64,000 nucleotides of DNA from Verrucomicrobiia bacterium (GTDB taxonomy: Bacteria; Verrucomicrobiota; Verrucomicrobiia; Limisphaerales; JAEYXS01). The stretch lies in NCBI GenBank assembly GCA_036405135.1, contig DASWYF010000028.1, positions 1 to 64,000 of the forward strand, written 5' to 3'. This document shows, piece by piece, positions 56,901 to 62,359 of this stretch; the first letter of the stretch is position 1, and every line of letters starts with the position of its first letter. Position numbers and translations under genes: made by a program. Under the pieces are notes generated by a model that was not told the origin of the DNA, did not search any database, and was given only the letters and a program-made list of their open reading frames with translations.

Positions 56901-59771
56901 ACCACCTTCAACGGTGTGGTTGGTGGCACGACGGCACTGGGCACGCTGACAACGGATGCGGCCGGCACGACGACGATCAACACCACGGGCGTAAGCGCTG
57001 CGGTGGTTGACTTCAACGATGCCATCGTGATCGCAGTCAGCACGACGGTGAACGGCACGGTCTCCGTAGACTTCGCCTCGACTGTGGACAGCCAGGCTGC
57101 TGAAGCCAACAGCTTGACGGTCAACTCTCCAGTGACGGCTTTCCACGGTATCGTGGGTGGTGCGGGTGGTGGTGCGCTCGGCACGCTGACAACGGATGTA
57201 GCCGGTGTGACGACGATCGACACAACCGCCATCACGGGTGCGACCTTGGACTTCAATGACCAGGTCACTCTGTCGCAGAACGTGGTGCTGAACGGCACGA
57301 CCACGGTGGACTTCGCCCAGACGGTGGACAGCGATGCGATCGGCACGCCGCGCACGCTGCTGGTGAACTCGCCGTTGACCGTCTTCGGCGGTGCGGTGGG
57401 TGGTTCCCTCCCGCTCGCCAGCCTGACCACGGATGCGGCCGGTCTGACACGGATCAATGGTGGTATCGTGACGACTACGGGTGACCAAGCCTACAATGAT
57501 ACGGTCCGCCTGGGTGCGAACACCATTCTGACGGGAAATGACATCACCTTTGCGACGCTGCTTGACTCCTCGGAAGGCGCGCTCCGCACGCTGCTGATCA
57601 ACAGCACGGGTGGTGGCATCACGACCTTCAATGGAGCGATCGGCACGCTCGACCGCTTGGCCCGTCTCGAAACGAATCTCGATGGTCGGACGGACATCAA
57701 TGCCGTGACGATCAATCTGAACGGTGCGAGCGCGCTCTTCAATGATCCGGTGCTGTTGCTGGCCAACCTGACGATCAATGAAGCCGGTGTGGGCAGCATC
57801 ACCTTCAATAATACGTTGAATGGTGCCTTCGCCCTCGTGGTGAACAGTGATGGCGGCGGCTTGACGATCTTCAACGGTGTCGTTGGTGGCACTGCCGCGC
57901 TGGTCAGCATCACGACGGATGCAGATGGTGCGACGCAGATCAACGGCGGGACGGTCACGACGACCGGCTTCCAAACTTACAACGATCCGGTGACGATCGG
58001 TGCGAACACGGTGCTGAACAGCACGGCGGCAGGTAACATCACCTTCGTCACGACCTTGAACGGTCCGTTCACCTTGCTGGTGAATACGGCTGGCACGACC
58101 ACGTTCGGAGGACCGGTGGGTGGCATCACTCCCCTGAACAGCGTGACGACGGATGCGCCTGGCTTTACCGCGATCAACGGTGGCAGCGTGGTGACCTTCG
58201 CTACCCAGACTTACAATGATCCGGTGACGATCGGTGCGAACACGATTCTCACCAGCACGGGTGCGGCTGCACTGGGCAACGTGACCTTCAATAGCACGCT
58301 GGACAGCGCGGTCGGTCCGTTCTCCATGGTCGTGAATACGGCGGGCAACACGGACTTCAACGGTGCGGTCGGTGGAATCGGTGCTCTGTTGAGCCTGACC
58401 ACAGATGCGCCGGGAACGGTGTCCATCGACGGTGGCGCGGTGACGACCACTGCATTCCAACTCTACAATGATGTGGCGACGATCGGCGCGAACACGGTGC
58501 TGACCAGCACAGGTGCCGGTGACATCACCTTCATGCAAACCTTAGATGGCGCCTTCACGCTGAACGTGAACACGGCCGGCAACACAATCTTCAACGGTGT
58601 GGTCGGTGGTATCACCCCGCTGGTTTCCGTGGTGACGGATGCTCCGGGGGCCACGCAAGTGAACGGAACGGCGGTCACAACGACCGGCCTGCAGACCTAC
58701 AACGACCCGACGACGGTGGGTGCGAACACGGTATTCACCAGCACAGGTGCGGGTAACATCACCTTCGCGAGCACGTTGAATGACAACGATGGTGCAGGTG
58801 CCGCTGGTGGCTCGAATGTGACGGTGAACACGGCCGGTGCGACTACCTTCGGTGGAGCGGTGGGCGGTATCAATCCGCTGACCAGCCTGACGACGGATGC
58901 CGCAGGCAACGTGGCGATCAACGGCGGTCTGGTGACGACGTTCTTCAACCAGACCTACAACGATGTGGCTACGCTGGGTGCGGACACGGTCCTCAACAGC
59001 CTGCTGGCCGGCAATATCACCTTCGCCCAAACGTTGGACGACGATCTGACGATCCCGGCGAACACCTCGAACTTGATTGTGAACACCTCGGGCATCACAA
59101 CCTTCGGTGGTGTGGTGGGCGGCATCTCGCCTCTGACCAGCATCACGACGGATCCGGCAGCGGGACCGGTGGTGGCGGGTGACATCACCCGGATCAACGG
59201 TGGTTTGGTCATCACGACCGGCTTCCAGACCTACAATGATCATGTGACGGTCAATCAGGACACCACCTTGACCAGCACGACGATCGGCAACATCACCATC
59301 GGCCAGCCGAATCCGCCGGTGCCGTGGGGCTTCACGACGCTGATGGGCACGGTGCCAGGTGTGGACATGATCATCAATGCCTTCGGCGGCAATGTACAGA
59401 TCAATGCCGCTGTCTCGGCGGTCGAGACGCTTAACGGATTCGCTGTGAGTACATACGTTGCAGCTAACCCGGGCAACACGGGCATCAACCTGCACATCTC
59501 GGCTCCGACCTCGCCTTATGTGTTCATCTACACTGAGCCGCAGTCCTCGTTCAACGTGAACAACACGTTCTTCCTGGAAGAGCAGATCTTCGGCCGTGAT
59601 GTGGCTAACCTGTTCCGTTATCCGGGTGACTCTACCATGATCAGCTCCAGCATCTCGGCGCTGCTCTCAACCAACAATGTAGAGAAACTCATCGGTGCAT
59701 TGCCAACAGACAAAGTATTGACCAGCTACGACCTTGCAATCCTGGAAGAGGATGCCCGCAAGAAACGCTGA
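41940..59771 (+). CDS. Giant TpsA exoprotein with haemagglutinin-type secretion domain and repeat arrays
   Basis: A single 5943-residue open frame. Residues 1-25 are a signal peptide (LFTGLVLSSLATSLAVNQG). Residues about 26-290 are the TPS secretion domain: VINWQDFSIGLGE, VLNRVLSGSPSQLLG, and NPNGIFIGSSGQINVN with the NPNG hallmark. The rest is predicted to be a right-handed beta-helix of serine/threonine/glycine-rich repeats in several arrays, each with its own period (see repeat entries). The last 70 residues (from about YVFIYTEPQSS) are not repetitive. I saw no cysteine while reading, as is usual for secreted beta-helices. The partner pore gene follows 14 bases later. Such proteins are surface adhesins or contact-dependent toxins; no toxin domain is visible at the C-terminus, so an adhesin/fibre role is likelier. 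Confidence 0.95.
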   Translation: MKNKLFTGLVLSSLATSLAVNQGHANPLGGTVAAGNATITGEGSALTTINQTSQTAVINWQDFSIGLGEITRFIQPGADSAVLNRVLSGSPSQLLGTLQANGQVYLINPNGIFIGSSGQINVNTFVASTLDIADSAFLSGGNMQFLGSTTAGIENLGTINALGGDIFLFGHTVKNSGTINASGTAGLAAGMSIELRQQGNERIGVLLGNTAAPTETGVDNQGLVQATSVEVNAAGGNIYAVAINNGGTVRAQPTLVMEGGKLVLKSVGGTVINSGTLDASNADGKGGDIVVAGDKVGIMDGSVVNASGSTGGGTVKIGGGFQGNDASVVNASKTFVGTGAQILADATTVGDGGTVIVWSDEVTRFGGSISAKGGAQGGNGGFAEVSGKEYLQFTGGVDLRASAGITGTLLLDPRNIQILDGNIDPVSANDAFAENATLNVIFDSSDIETLLNSANVTLQANNDITVDSDIVATAGAFSLQLQAGRNIFINQNITVLGSFTAIANDTTAISANRVAGAGAITMAGTATLSAAGNVTLTLDTLSTSGDITVSKIDAGGSVFISNNGTTAGSDVLMADAGSLITVGAGQALGVRAVTGDIGTGAFPLVAQSSGALMAFEAAASGNIFAFVRDAVNVGGASGFISGISAGGTLSLTAQGNITQNELITASGAATFTVDTANPADVLLGSQANNFGGTLTIQEANGGLLQDVAVRNVNAAPAYPVITTTGTLRDLTLIFDNANLTLPATTITGNLVATSGTGSIAQSGILTVPGTTTLSAGTTITLGSANEFTGAVASTSAGNTTLVDATAIVLGTSSVGGNLSVTAGTGITQTGVLTVTGASTFTDTGADQDIVLTQANQFGSTVNASGLNVSITEANGLVMGNVTVGGNLTVSVTAGDITSTAGGTGIDVAGTSSFTASGAGVSITLDNTSNDFTGAVSISGPGGLANVSIFDLSALVLNAVSVTGNLTVTATGITQSGVITVGGATTLDGNGSAIDLGTQNNNFNSVTASDATNLFLDDVNDIVLGAITISGNLTVDSGLTGAGVTGSITQTGALTIGGTSTFTVNGANLSDVLLASAANNFSGAITVAEAGAGNIQDIAIRNINAAAAYPTMPTGLRNLTLIFDNAAIDLPATTLTGTLTVTAGGAITDSGDLLVTGVTTLTAGNANNITLNNNNNFSTVSVVSGNNVVLNDTGAIDLGASTISGTLNVTAAGLISDSGNLLVTGTATLAAGGTITLDSAGNDFNTVSSTAGGNVTLVDVDNIDLGASTIGGGLTVTAAGAITDSGALTVTGPTTLTAGAANNITLDNANDFGTVSVVSGNNVLLVDVNGINLGASTVSGTLGVTANGPITDSGALVVTGAATLAAGAANNITLDDANNFSSVGITSGNNVVLNDINAIALNASTVSGTLSVTAVGAITDNGALVVTGAATFTAGAANDITLDNANDFSSVGITSGNNVVLNDINAIALNASTVSGTLSVTAAGAITDNGALVVAGAATFAAGAANNITLDNANNFNSVGITSGNNVTLNDINTIALNASTVSGTLTVTAAGVISDNGALLVTGATTLTAGAANNITLDNANNFSTVSVVSGNNVSLNDINALDLGASTITGTLTVTTAGAITDSGDVTVGGATSLTAGAANDITLNSAGNDFNAVTVVSAANVTIVDVDDITFSASSTLATVAITGTAITLPSSITTTAGQTYTGAVLIGSDMTLSSTGGGNLTFTSTIDSTSGGAKDLTLSTSGTVNITGAVGGTAPLDVLDIRANAINFGAITASTSVTLRPFTAGTAIGVGDTGITFNISDMELDGITSPLVTIGDSTSGAITAATTESITIGYGITLVNNSSVTFGANTFSTTGALTVNANGAITDASGATISVTGLASFNAGAANSITLGDNGGDTINFGTLTVNGNNVTITEDSAMQFAGSSTIAGNLTVTTQAGDITQAAGSSVTVTGNANLTSAGNISLGAQGGPNVNFGTLTFTSVTVAIYETSGISLIGTSSATAVALTALNGDLTDDVNASLTVTTSAIVSAPNGNILLGESNTDFISFGELSVFIINSPGTATITENDSTVFSSNNGSSVNGNLTINSGGSITDESNTSLVVTGNATFNANLGASDITLGDNGGDTVNFGSLTVVGNNVTITEDSSTLITGINTVNGFLNLTSAGTIADATGVTINVTGNASFNATAAAITLGDQGGDTVNFGSLTFNTTGGAVAITEDSDTGLVGSSTADSLVLVSSGAVQDTSGASVVVDNGNASFTGTSILLGDDNEVYSVSGTASFNGGAGAVSVGQGATATTTFGSLTFNTTGGAVTITEDNDTVLAGTSTGDSLVLTSTATITDATGASVTIDNGDATFNGTSISLADNAADVLSVSGTAIFNGGAGAITVAASGTVNFDKLTFNTTSAGVSITEDSATILTGTSTADSLVLSSTGSITDDAGTSVTIDNGTASFTGAGITLADNADTLSVSGNATFSSGANDTSIGQGATATVNFGTLTVTGANVTVTEDSAMNFAGTSLVSGNLTVTSQTDNVDQNATSAISVTATASFTAAVNINIGNNASTTANFGSLTVNGANANVQEDSATVFTGSSTITSALTVTSTGSITDDTNADISVGTVASFTATGSDITLGDQLANDINFGQLTLNGANATITEDSSTDFTGSSTLSGALMLTSNGVITDDANADLAITGNANFNAGANAITLGDNAGNDINFGSVTLNGTTVAVTEDSAMTVAGATATTSLTLSAAGTVNQTALITSPTLSVTVTTAGMDSSDILLNTHDNSVSGAVTFAESTADALRDVLWRNVSATAIWPTLPATATINDLTIQHTMTGISITAALTLKDLAGDSGDLNLLAGNGSITQTAGSTLTIPGTTTLSASGDITLTLANDFDSVGLVAGDGVVTIVDGDAVSITDVNSIIIDASDPTTANVLVSLTVNAGGTIFIEDNNLSTATPVTITTTTFQTYNGAVVLEQDTTLTSTGNGNITFASTVDSDTHLGGAPRDLTVNTGGVTAFNGASLGATSPLDTLTTDDATPDGGSERTELTGTFTTVQYQLFQDPVVLTGNVVNTVTGVGDVTYSQTINGGFALTVNTDETTIFGGQIGNTTDLFSLTTNTGGTTQLNGGGVVDTTDFQTYNDAIVMGGNATLTSAGNANITFNSTVDDNSTAGNAALSVTTDGLTIFNGQVGNSFKLTSLTTDAGGTTQVNGGKVATTGAQIYGDDVTIGAGLAGATTFSSDLGAGVLSIHFTQRVDDDGTAAASNVSINTQGIGRFDGLVGDTAKLTSLTTDAGGETHINPAGATSGSNADANVYTSGNQTYNDDVKLAVDLAANNGLDVYLKADAGATIAFGPRVDGRDNFEQGLTVFADSVSITTTQVGILVPLQFLDISAGPSGVTTSTLTQDTEIQFLVGTAILGIVEANGFNLTITANDINFVGGAGSVRPGAGNTSELTLRPISTSVAMHIGPSADVAGTFSLSDADLLALADGFRGITIGRFNGANPITVHTSTFTDPVRIQAPAAGGTMLIDGLVTSTATPAEALNARDIFLTDVDASNNKVFINSYVLGQGGVITGSAGTPLPNGAGVLLFGPGSTVTMNANIQTAGTAIVINDGVVLNTDVSLNTTFNSVLAGNDITITGAINSAAANNFGLVLRGGTGGNIDIQNTVGNTQPLGDVHIFSANNVDFDNTVVTTGTIDIDTANTVIFRNTVNAGSIVQDAGTGSTTFTADVTTTGGAGVNITSASIVLDGLTINSTTGNGTIRFNGPVTLSTADVTVSSAAGNITFENTVNGGFNLALNSTGTTTFNGLVGAGTALTSVTTDAGGTTAINGAGVTTTANQTYNDNVTLGVAAVTLNATGAGADITFNGTVNGPAALTVNAVDITTFGDAAADTVGGTTALLNLTTDAAGTTVINGSSVTTTGTQIYNDPVTFNNDINFTGSTITFNGTLAGSANNLTVTGNAVFGDAAADSVTTGTIIVTGTATVNTTTVNSGAETQTYNGDVTLNTDVNFTGTTVTFNEDVTGGANNLTVTGNAVFGNAANDAVSTGTILVTGTTTVNGGSVTTTGETQTYNGDVIVNTPVNFTGTTVQFDEDIIAGANAVTVTGNAIIGNAADDVVNAGSLAVTGTTAINAGAITTTLGQTYTGAATLGSSTTLTAGGNLLFSSTLVGNFDLTLAITGSSTFTGAVGGAAAGTAIGDGTGAAITINSTGATEFQSTVNTASGISQTAAAGMVTFRDNVTIGLGNTGSTFNNSVVLDGLTFTSGGAVILGSDATDVVTLSGGPVTLAVTGTTTVNAIVNGNQDLVINSAGSTTFNAAVGGTVAATEIGDGTGASIAIGAAAGTVTFESTVRTKSGITQDGTAGLVTFRDNVTVAAGDTASTFNGNVTLDGLTFTTAKAVTFGDATSDTLTLSTSDVTVTATSSGADGAVTFNSAVNGAVALMVNTAGATTFNGVVGPNITTLTTDAAGTTTINTAVIGGAVLDFNDPIILETSTVLTGTTSVDFAGTVNSAAAEANSLTVNSPITGFHGVVGGADGGMLGTLTTDAAGTTTLDTTGINAAVVDFNDAILLTADVIVTGTTSIDFALTVNSGGTARDLTLNSPVTGFHGVVGGTLALDVLTTDTAGTTTIDTTGISAAVVDFNDAILLTQDVVINGTTSIDFALTVNSSGAARDLTLNSPTTGFHGIVGGTLALDVLTTDAAGTTTIDTTAVTGAVLDFNDAVVIDQNTTLTGTTSVDFASTLNSAVLENNNLTINSPVTGFHGIVGAASPFGTLATDAVGTTTIDTTAVNAAVVDFNDAISLLQDVTINGSTSIDFASTVNSSGAARNLTLNSPVTGFHGIVGGTLALGTLFTDAAGTTTIDTTAVSAAVVDFNDAILLTQDVVINGTTSIDFAGTVNSGGLARDLTLNSPVTGFHGVVGGTLALDVLTTDAAGTTTIDTTAINAATIDFNDAIIIDVGTVLTATTLIDFASTVNGAVGEVNNLTINSPSTTFNGVVGGTTALGTLTTDAAGTTTINTTGVSAAVVDFNDAIVIAVSTTVNGTVSVDFASTVDSQAAEANSLTVNSPVTAFHGIVGGAGGGALGTLTTDVAGVTTIDTTAITGATLDFNDQVTLSQNVVLNGTTTVDFAQTVDSDAIGTPRTLLVNSPLTVFGGAVGGSLPLASLTTDAAGLTRINGGIVTTTGDQAYNDTVRLGANTILTGNDITFATLLDSSEGALRTLLINSTGGGITTFNGAIGTLDRLARLETNLDGRTDINAVTINLNGASALFNDPVLLLANLTINEAGVGSITFNNTLNGAFALVVNSDGGGLTIFNGVVGGTAALVSITTDADGATQINGGTVTTTGFQTYNDPVTIGANTVLNSTAAGNITFVTTLNGPFTLLVNTAGTTTFGGPVGGITPLNSVTTDAPGFTAINGGSVVTFATQTYNDPVTIGANTILTSTGAAALGNVTFNSTLDSAVGPFSMVVNTAGNTDFNGAVGGIGALLSLTTDAPGTVSIDGGAVTTTAFQLYNDVATIGANTVLTSTGAGDITFMQTLDGAFTLNVNTAGNTIFNGVVGGITPLVSVVTDAPGATQVNGTAVTTTGLQTYNDPTTVGANTVFTSTGAGNITFASTLNDNDGAGAAGGSNVTVNTAGATTFGGAVGGINPLTSLTTDAAGNVAINGGLVTTFFNQTYNDVATLGADTVLNSLLAGNITFAQTLDDDLTIPANTSNLIVNTSGITTFGGVVGGISPLTSITTDPAAGPVVAGDITRINGGLVITTGFQTYNDHVTVNQDTTLTSTTIGNITIGQPNPPVPWGFTTLMGTVPGVDMIINAFGGNVQINAAVSAVETLNGFAVSTYVAANPGNTGINLHISAPTSPYVFIYTEPQSSFNVNNTFFLEEQIFGRDVANLFRYPGDSTMISSSISALLSTNNVEKLIGALPTDKVLTSYDLAILEEDARKKR
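45339..46965 (+). repeat. Repeat array 1 in the giant gene, 204-nt unit, 8 copies
   Basis: Eight copies of a 68-residue unit (SGTLSVTAAGAITDNGALVV, then GAATFTAGAANNITLDNAN, then ITSGNNVVLNDINAIALNA), about residues 1134-1675. The marker CGGTGGGCAT starts at 46081, 46285 and 46489, exactly 204 nt apart. Those central copies are nearly identical in DNA, including silent positions. The outer copies are more diverged. Confidence 0.9.
47500..50170 (+). repeat. Repeat array 2 in the giant gene, 219-291-nt units, about 11 copies
   Basis: Units marked by V-T-I-T-E-D-S or a variant, followed by G-S-S-T and I-T-D, and a ten-residue stretch such as LGDNGGDTVNFGSLTV. The marker codon lies at 47685, 47904, 48135, 48366, 48591, 48882, 49170, 49455, 49674, 49893 and 50112, giving steps of 219, 231, 231, 225, 291, 288, 285, 219, 219 and 219 nt. 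The middle units are longer because they contain an extra IDNG-type stretch. Confidence 0.88.
53703..54360 (+). repeat. Repeat array 3 in the giant gene, 219-nt units, 3 copies
   Basis: Copies of a unit with TYNGDVTLNTDVNFTGTTV and NAVFGNAANDAVSTGTI. The marker TAC of the YN pair occurs at 53703, 53922, 54141 and 54357, so steps are 219, 219 and 216 nt. Residues about 3922-4140. Confidence 0.8.
54519..55304 (+). repeat. Two-copy 393-nt repeat in the giant gene
   Basis: GGTGACGGCACGGGCG occurs at 54519 and 54912, 393 bases apart. The two copies share IGDGTGA, TVNTASGISQT or TVRTKSGITQD, MVTFRDNVTI or LVTFRDNVTV, and STFNNSVVLDGLTF or STFNGNVTLDGLTF. They are alike, but not identical. Confidence 0.75.
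55315..57480 (+). repeat. Repeat array 4 in the giant gene, 231-240-nt units, 9 copies
   Basis: Copies of about 77-residue units: TTDAAGTTTIDTTAVSAAVV, then DFNDAILLTQDVVINGTTSI, then DFAGTVNS, then LTLNSPVTGFHGVVGG. The GAC of the V-D-F-N-D marker starts at 55377, 55617, 55848, 56079, 56313, 56544, 56775, 57009 and 57249, so steps are 240, 231, 231, 234, 231, 231, 234 and 240 nt. Residues about 4459-5180. The copies keep frame; all length changes are multiples of 3. Confidence 0.9.
57480..59280 (+). repeat. Repeat array 5 in the giant gene, 234-276-nt units, about 7 copies
   Basis: Units with TYNDPVTIGANTVLTSTGAG, ITFASTLN, VNTAGTTTFGGAVGGI and LTSLTTDAAG. The YND tyrosine codon occurs at 57492, 57978, 58212, 58464, 58698, 58956 and 59232. 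The steps 234, 252, 234, 258 and 276 nt (after a first double step of 486) show unit length changes of 18-42 nt, all in frame. Residues about 5181-5780. Confidence 0.85.
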
Positions 59772-59785
59772 TTCCTGAATAGCCT

Positions 59786-61543
59786 ATGTATCCCCAATCA
59801 CTGAAGACGCTCTTGGGAGTTGGACTGGTGGTTTTGAGCAGTTCGCCGGTCTGGGCGCAATCTGAAAGGTTGCAGCCAAAGAAGCCTGAGACGCCAGCAC
59901 CCGCTACTGTGCAAAAGGCCGATCCGGCGACGGTTGGACTTACAGGTTCGCCGCAAGATCCGGGTCCTGCGCTGAAGGGCGTGGCCATACTCGGCTCCCG
60001 TGAAGAGGTGAAATCCAAAGGTGATGTGGCGGCTGATGGTGTGGAAGTAGGCCCTGGCAGCCAGCTAGATTTGCTGCGTTCCAAGGAGTTCAAAGTTGCC
60101 ATTCAGCCGCTGATCGGACAGCCCATCAACAACTATAACTTGGGCCGTTTGCAGCGCGAGATCATCCTCTTCTTCCGCAAAAACCATCGCCCCTTGGTGG
60201 ACGTCGTTTTGCCGGAGCAGGAGTCGGTTGGCAACGGAGTCGTTCAAGTGTTCATCCTTGAAGGAAAACTTGGCAAAGTAGAGGTTGAAGGGAACAAGTA
60301 CTTCAAATCGGAGCTCTTCACCAAGAGCATCAGCTTGCGTCAGGGAGATGTGATTGATTCACAGGAATTGCTTTCCGATCTCGACTGGATGAACCGTAAT
60401 CCGGGTCGTCATGTGGATGCTGCTTTTCGCCGTGGCGAGAAGCTGGGTGAGTCTGATGTCGTCCTGCGGGTCAAAGACCGGTTCCCGCTCCGTGGATATG
60501 TCGGTTACGAAAACAACGGTCCTTTCGTGGCTGGTGAAGATCGTGTTTTCGCAGGCTTTAATTGGTTCAATGCGTTCGGTGTCGATCACCGTCTGAGCTA
60601 CCAATACACTACCGATATTGAATTCGATCTCATTCACGCTCACTCAGTGAGTTATGAGATTCCGCTGCCTTGGCGGCATACGATCAGCCTCTTTGGCGGC
60701 TATGTTGATTCTGAAGCGGACTTGCCAGCTTTTGCTGCCACCCAGAAAGGTTCCAGCTATCAGGCGAGCGGGCGTTATGAGATTCCTTTGGGCCGCATTG
60801 GCAACTTCTCGCACTTGGTGAATTTCGGCATCGACTTCAAGCGCTTGGATAACACCCTTGAGTTCAGCAATTTCCCGGTCTTCGGCCGGGAGTTGGACGT
60901 GTTCCAGGCGGCCGTGCAGTATCGTACGGAATGCACGGACAAATGGGGTGGTACGGGGCTGAAGGTTGAAGGCTTTTACAGTCCGGGCGATGTCACGGCC
61001 AACAATGACAATGCTTCTTACCAGAGCTACGTGCGTCTACGTGATTCCAGTTACATGTATGGCCGCCTGACCTTGGAGCGTATCACCAAACTGCCGTCGG
61101 ACTTCTCTTGGGTCGTGCGTGCAGTGGGGCAGCTTGCCTCGCAGAATATCCCTACCACCGAACAATTGGGCATCGGTGGCTCCATCGGGCCTCGTGGCTA
61201 TGATGAGCGTGAGGCTAACGGTGACAGTGGTTACCTCCTGATCAATGAGATCTATTCTCCCAGCCTCCCGTTGTTCAGCATGATCAACAAGAAGGCAGGA
61301 GATAATCTGCGTTTCTTGGCGTTCTTTGATCTGGGTGAAACTCAAAACAAAGACCTTGCTCCGAACGAAGATCCTCATCTCCAGTTGATGTCATTCGGTG
61401 TGGGTATGCGCTATCAGTTCCGCACAAACCTTTCTGTGAAGTTCGACTACGGCTGGCAGTTGATCGACTCCGGCTCTCCGCTCAACAACCCGCATAGCCC
61501 GGAGAATTCCCGAGGCCACATCTCGGCGATCTTGAGCTTCTAA
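59786..61543 (+). CDS. TpsB two-partner secretion pore (ShlB/FhaC family)
   Basis: A 585-residue outer-membrane transporter of the Omp85 superfamily. The signal peptide (residues 1-24, VVLSSSPVWAQSE) is followed by a POTRA-containing periplasmic region (GQPINNYNLGRLQREIILFF, then VVQVFILEGKLGKVEVEG) and a 16-stranded barrel from about residue 230 (LRGYVGYENNGPFVAGEDRV) to the C-terminal phenylalanine (SAILSF). The loop-6 motif usually VRGY is IGPRGYDERE here, and the strand motif FFDLGE is near residue 511. It secretes the giant TpsA upstream. The gene begins 14 bases after the TpsA stop, so the two are cotranscribed. Confidence 0.94.
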   Translation: MYPQSLKTLLGVGLVVLSSSPVWAQSERLQPKKPETPAPATVQKADPATVGLTGSPQDPGPALKGVAILGSREEVKSKGDVAADGVEVGPGSQLDLLRSKEFKVAIQPLIGQPINNYNLGRLQREIILFFRKNHRPLVDVVLPEQESVGNGVVQVFILEGKLGKVEVEGNKYFKSELFTKSISLRQGDVIDSQELLSDLDWMNRNPGRHVDAAFRRGEKLGESDVVLRVKDRFPLRGYVGYENNGPFVAGEDRVFAGFNWFNAFGVDHRLSYQYTTDIEFDLIHAHSVSYEIPLPWRHTISLFGGYVDSEADLPAFAATQKGSSYQASGRYEIPLGRIGNFSHLVNFGIDFKRLDNTLEFSNFPVFGRELDVFQAAVQYRTECTDKWGGTGLKVEGFYSPGDVTANNDNASYQSYVRLRDSSYMYGRLTLERITKLPSDFSWVVRAVGQLASQNIPTTEQLGIGGSIGPRGYDEREANGDSGYLLINEIYSPSLPLFSMINKKAGDNLRFLAFFDLGETQNKDLAPNEDPHLQLMSFGVGMRYQFRTNLSVKFDYGWQLIDSGSPLNNPHSPENSRGHISAILSF

Positions 61544-61558
61544 GCCAAATAATCTGAT

Positions 61559-62359
61559 TTAACCCACGCGCCCGAGCCATTCCTGGATGGTTCGGGCGCT
61601 TTTCGTTGGAGCGGAGAAGAGAACGTTGTGATCCGCTTTCAGGATGAGCTTGGAATCGCGATAACCGGGGCAATGACATTTCAGCCACGGCGTCACCACA
61701 AACCAAGGCACCAACTGATCCCAGACCCCGCTAAGGCTGAACACGGGCACCTGTGTGCGCCGGACAAGTTCCGCTGGAGCATGACCTTGGATCAAGCGCA
61801 GCCGATGTACCGCTGCTTGCGCATCTTCCGGCGTCCGTCGCTGGATAAACATCTCCACTGAACTCGCCGTCTCCGGTGTCTGCTCGTAGAAGCGATGCAC
61901 GTAGCGCGCGTAATTCTTCATGGCCCTGCGGACACGCCCCTCATCCGCCATGAAGCGGGTGAAGCCTTTGCTGGCCATGCTTACTGCCCAAGGCAGTGGA
62001 TGCCGCCCAAAGCCGCCCGCGAGAATGATGCCTTGGCATTGGAAGCCTGTGTCAGTCTCATTCGCCAGCAACCATGCCACTTGCGATCCGAAAGATTCCC
62101 CCAAGAGCCAGCCCCGCGTGATGCCGTTCTCCTTTAATGCTTTTCTGATGTGTTCGGCGTAGTCAGCCAAAGTCCACGTGACCGTTCGTGGATAAGTGAT
62201 CTCCACGAAGCAAAACTGAGGGATGAGTTTATTCCGTAAGCCGGTGATGACACTCCAGTCACCATGCGTGCCGGGCAGATAGATGAGCGTGGGCAATGTC
62301 AGCGAATCGTGAATGCGGATCCGCACAGACTCATCGGCGCTGACCTTCTCCTCAGGCAT
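61559..62359 (-). CDS. Alpha/beta hydrolase
   Basis: From the ATG at 62359 (a longer frame starts at 62392) the product has 266 residues. LIYLPGTHGDWSVITGLRNK is the first strand and oxyanion region, GESFGSQVAW holds the nucleophile serine, the acidic residue is probably in VFSLSGVWDQLVP, and the histidine in LILKADHNVLFS. The acyl substrate is unknown. Its start overlaps the end of the MFS transporter gene (stop at 62352), so it is translated with it. The end of the gene carries the convergent terminator of the TpsB gene. Confidence 0.85.
   Translation of the reverse strand: MPEEKVSADESVRIRIHDSLTLPTLIYLPGTHGDWSVITGLRNKLIPQFCFVEITYPRTVTWTLADYAEHIRKALKENGITRGWLLGESFGSQVAWLLANETDTGFQCQGIILAGGFGRHPLPWAVSMASKGFTRFMADEGRVRRAMKNYARYVHRFYEQTPETASSVEMFIQRRTPEDAQAAVHRLRLIQGHAPAELVRRTQVPVFSLSGVWDQLVPWFVVTPWLKCHCPGYRDSKLILKADHNVLFSAPTKSARTIQEWLGRVG
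61568..61603 (+). terminator. Rho-independent terminator of the TpsA/TpsB operon
   Basis: GCGCCCGA (61568-61575) pairs with TCGGGCGC (61592-61599), with five more inner pairs including one G-T and a 6-base loop. TTTT follows at 61600-61603. It starts 25 bases after the TpsB stop and lies inside the 3' coding end of the convergent hydrolase gene. Confidence 0.85.

Noticed and set aside
54356-57457. Very long minus-strand open frame opposite the giant gene (1033 codons), and others of 755, 675, 608 and 588 codons on the same strand between 45260 and 58538
   Set aside because: They lie wholly antisense to the repeat arrays; their sequences are valine/proline- or arginine/histidine-rich low-complexity products of the repeated sense codons, with no domain or start signal. 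The plus-strand frame has TPS-domain homology and continues through.
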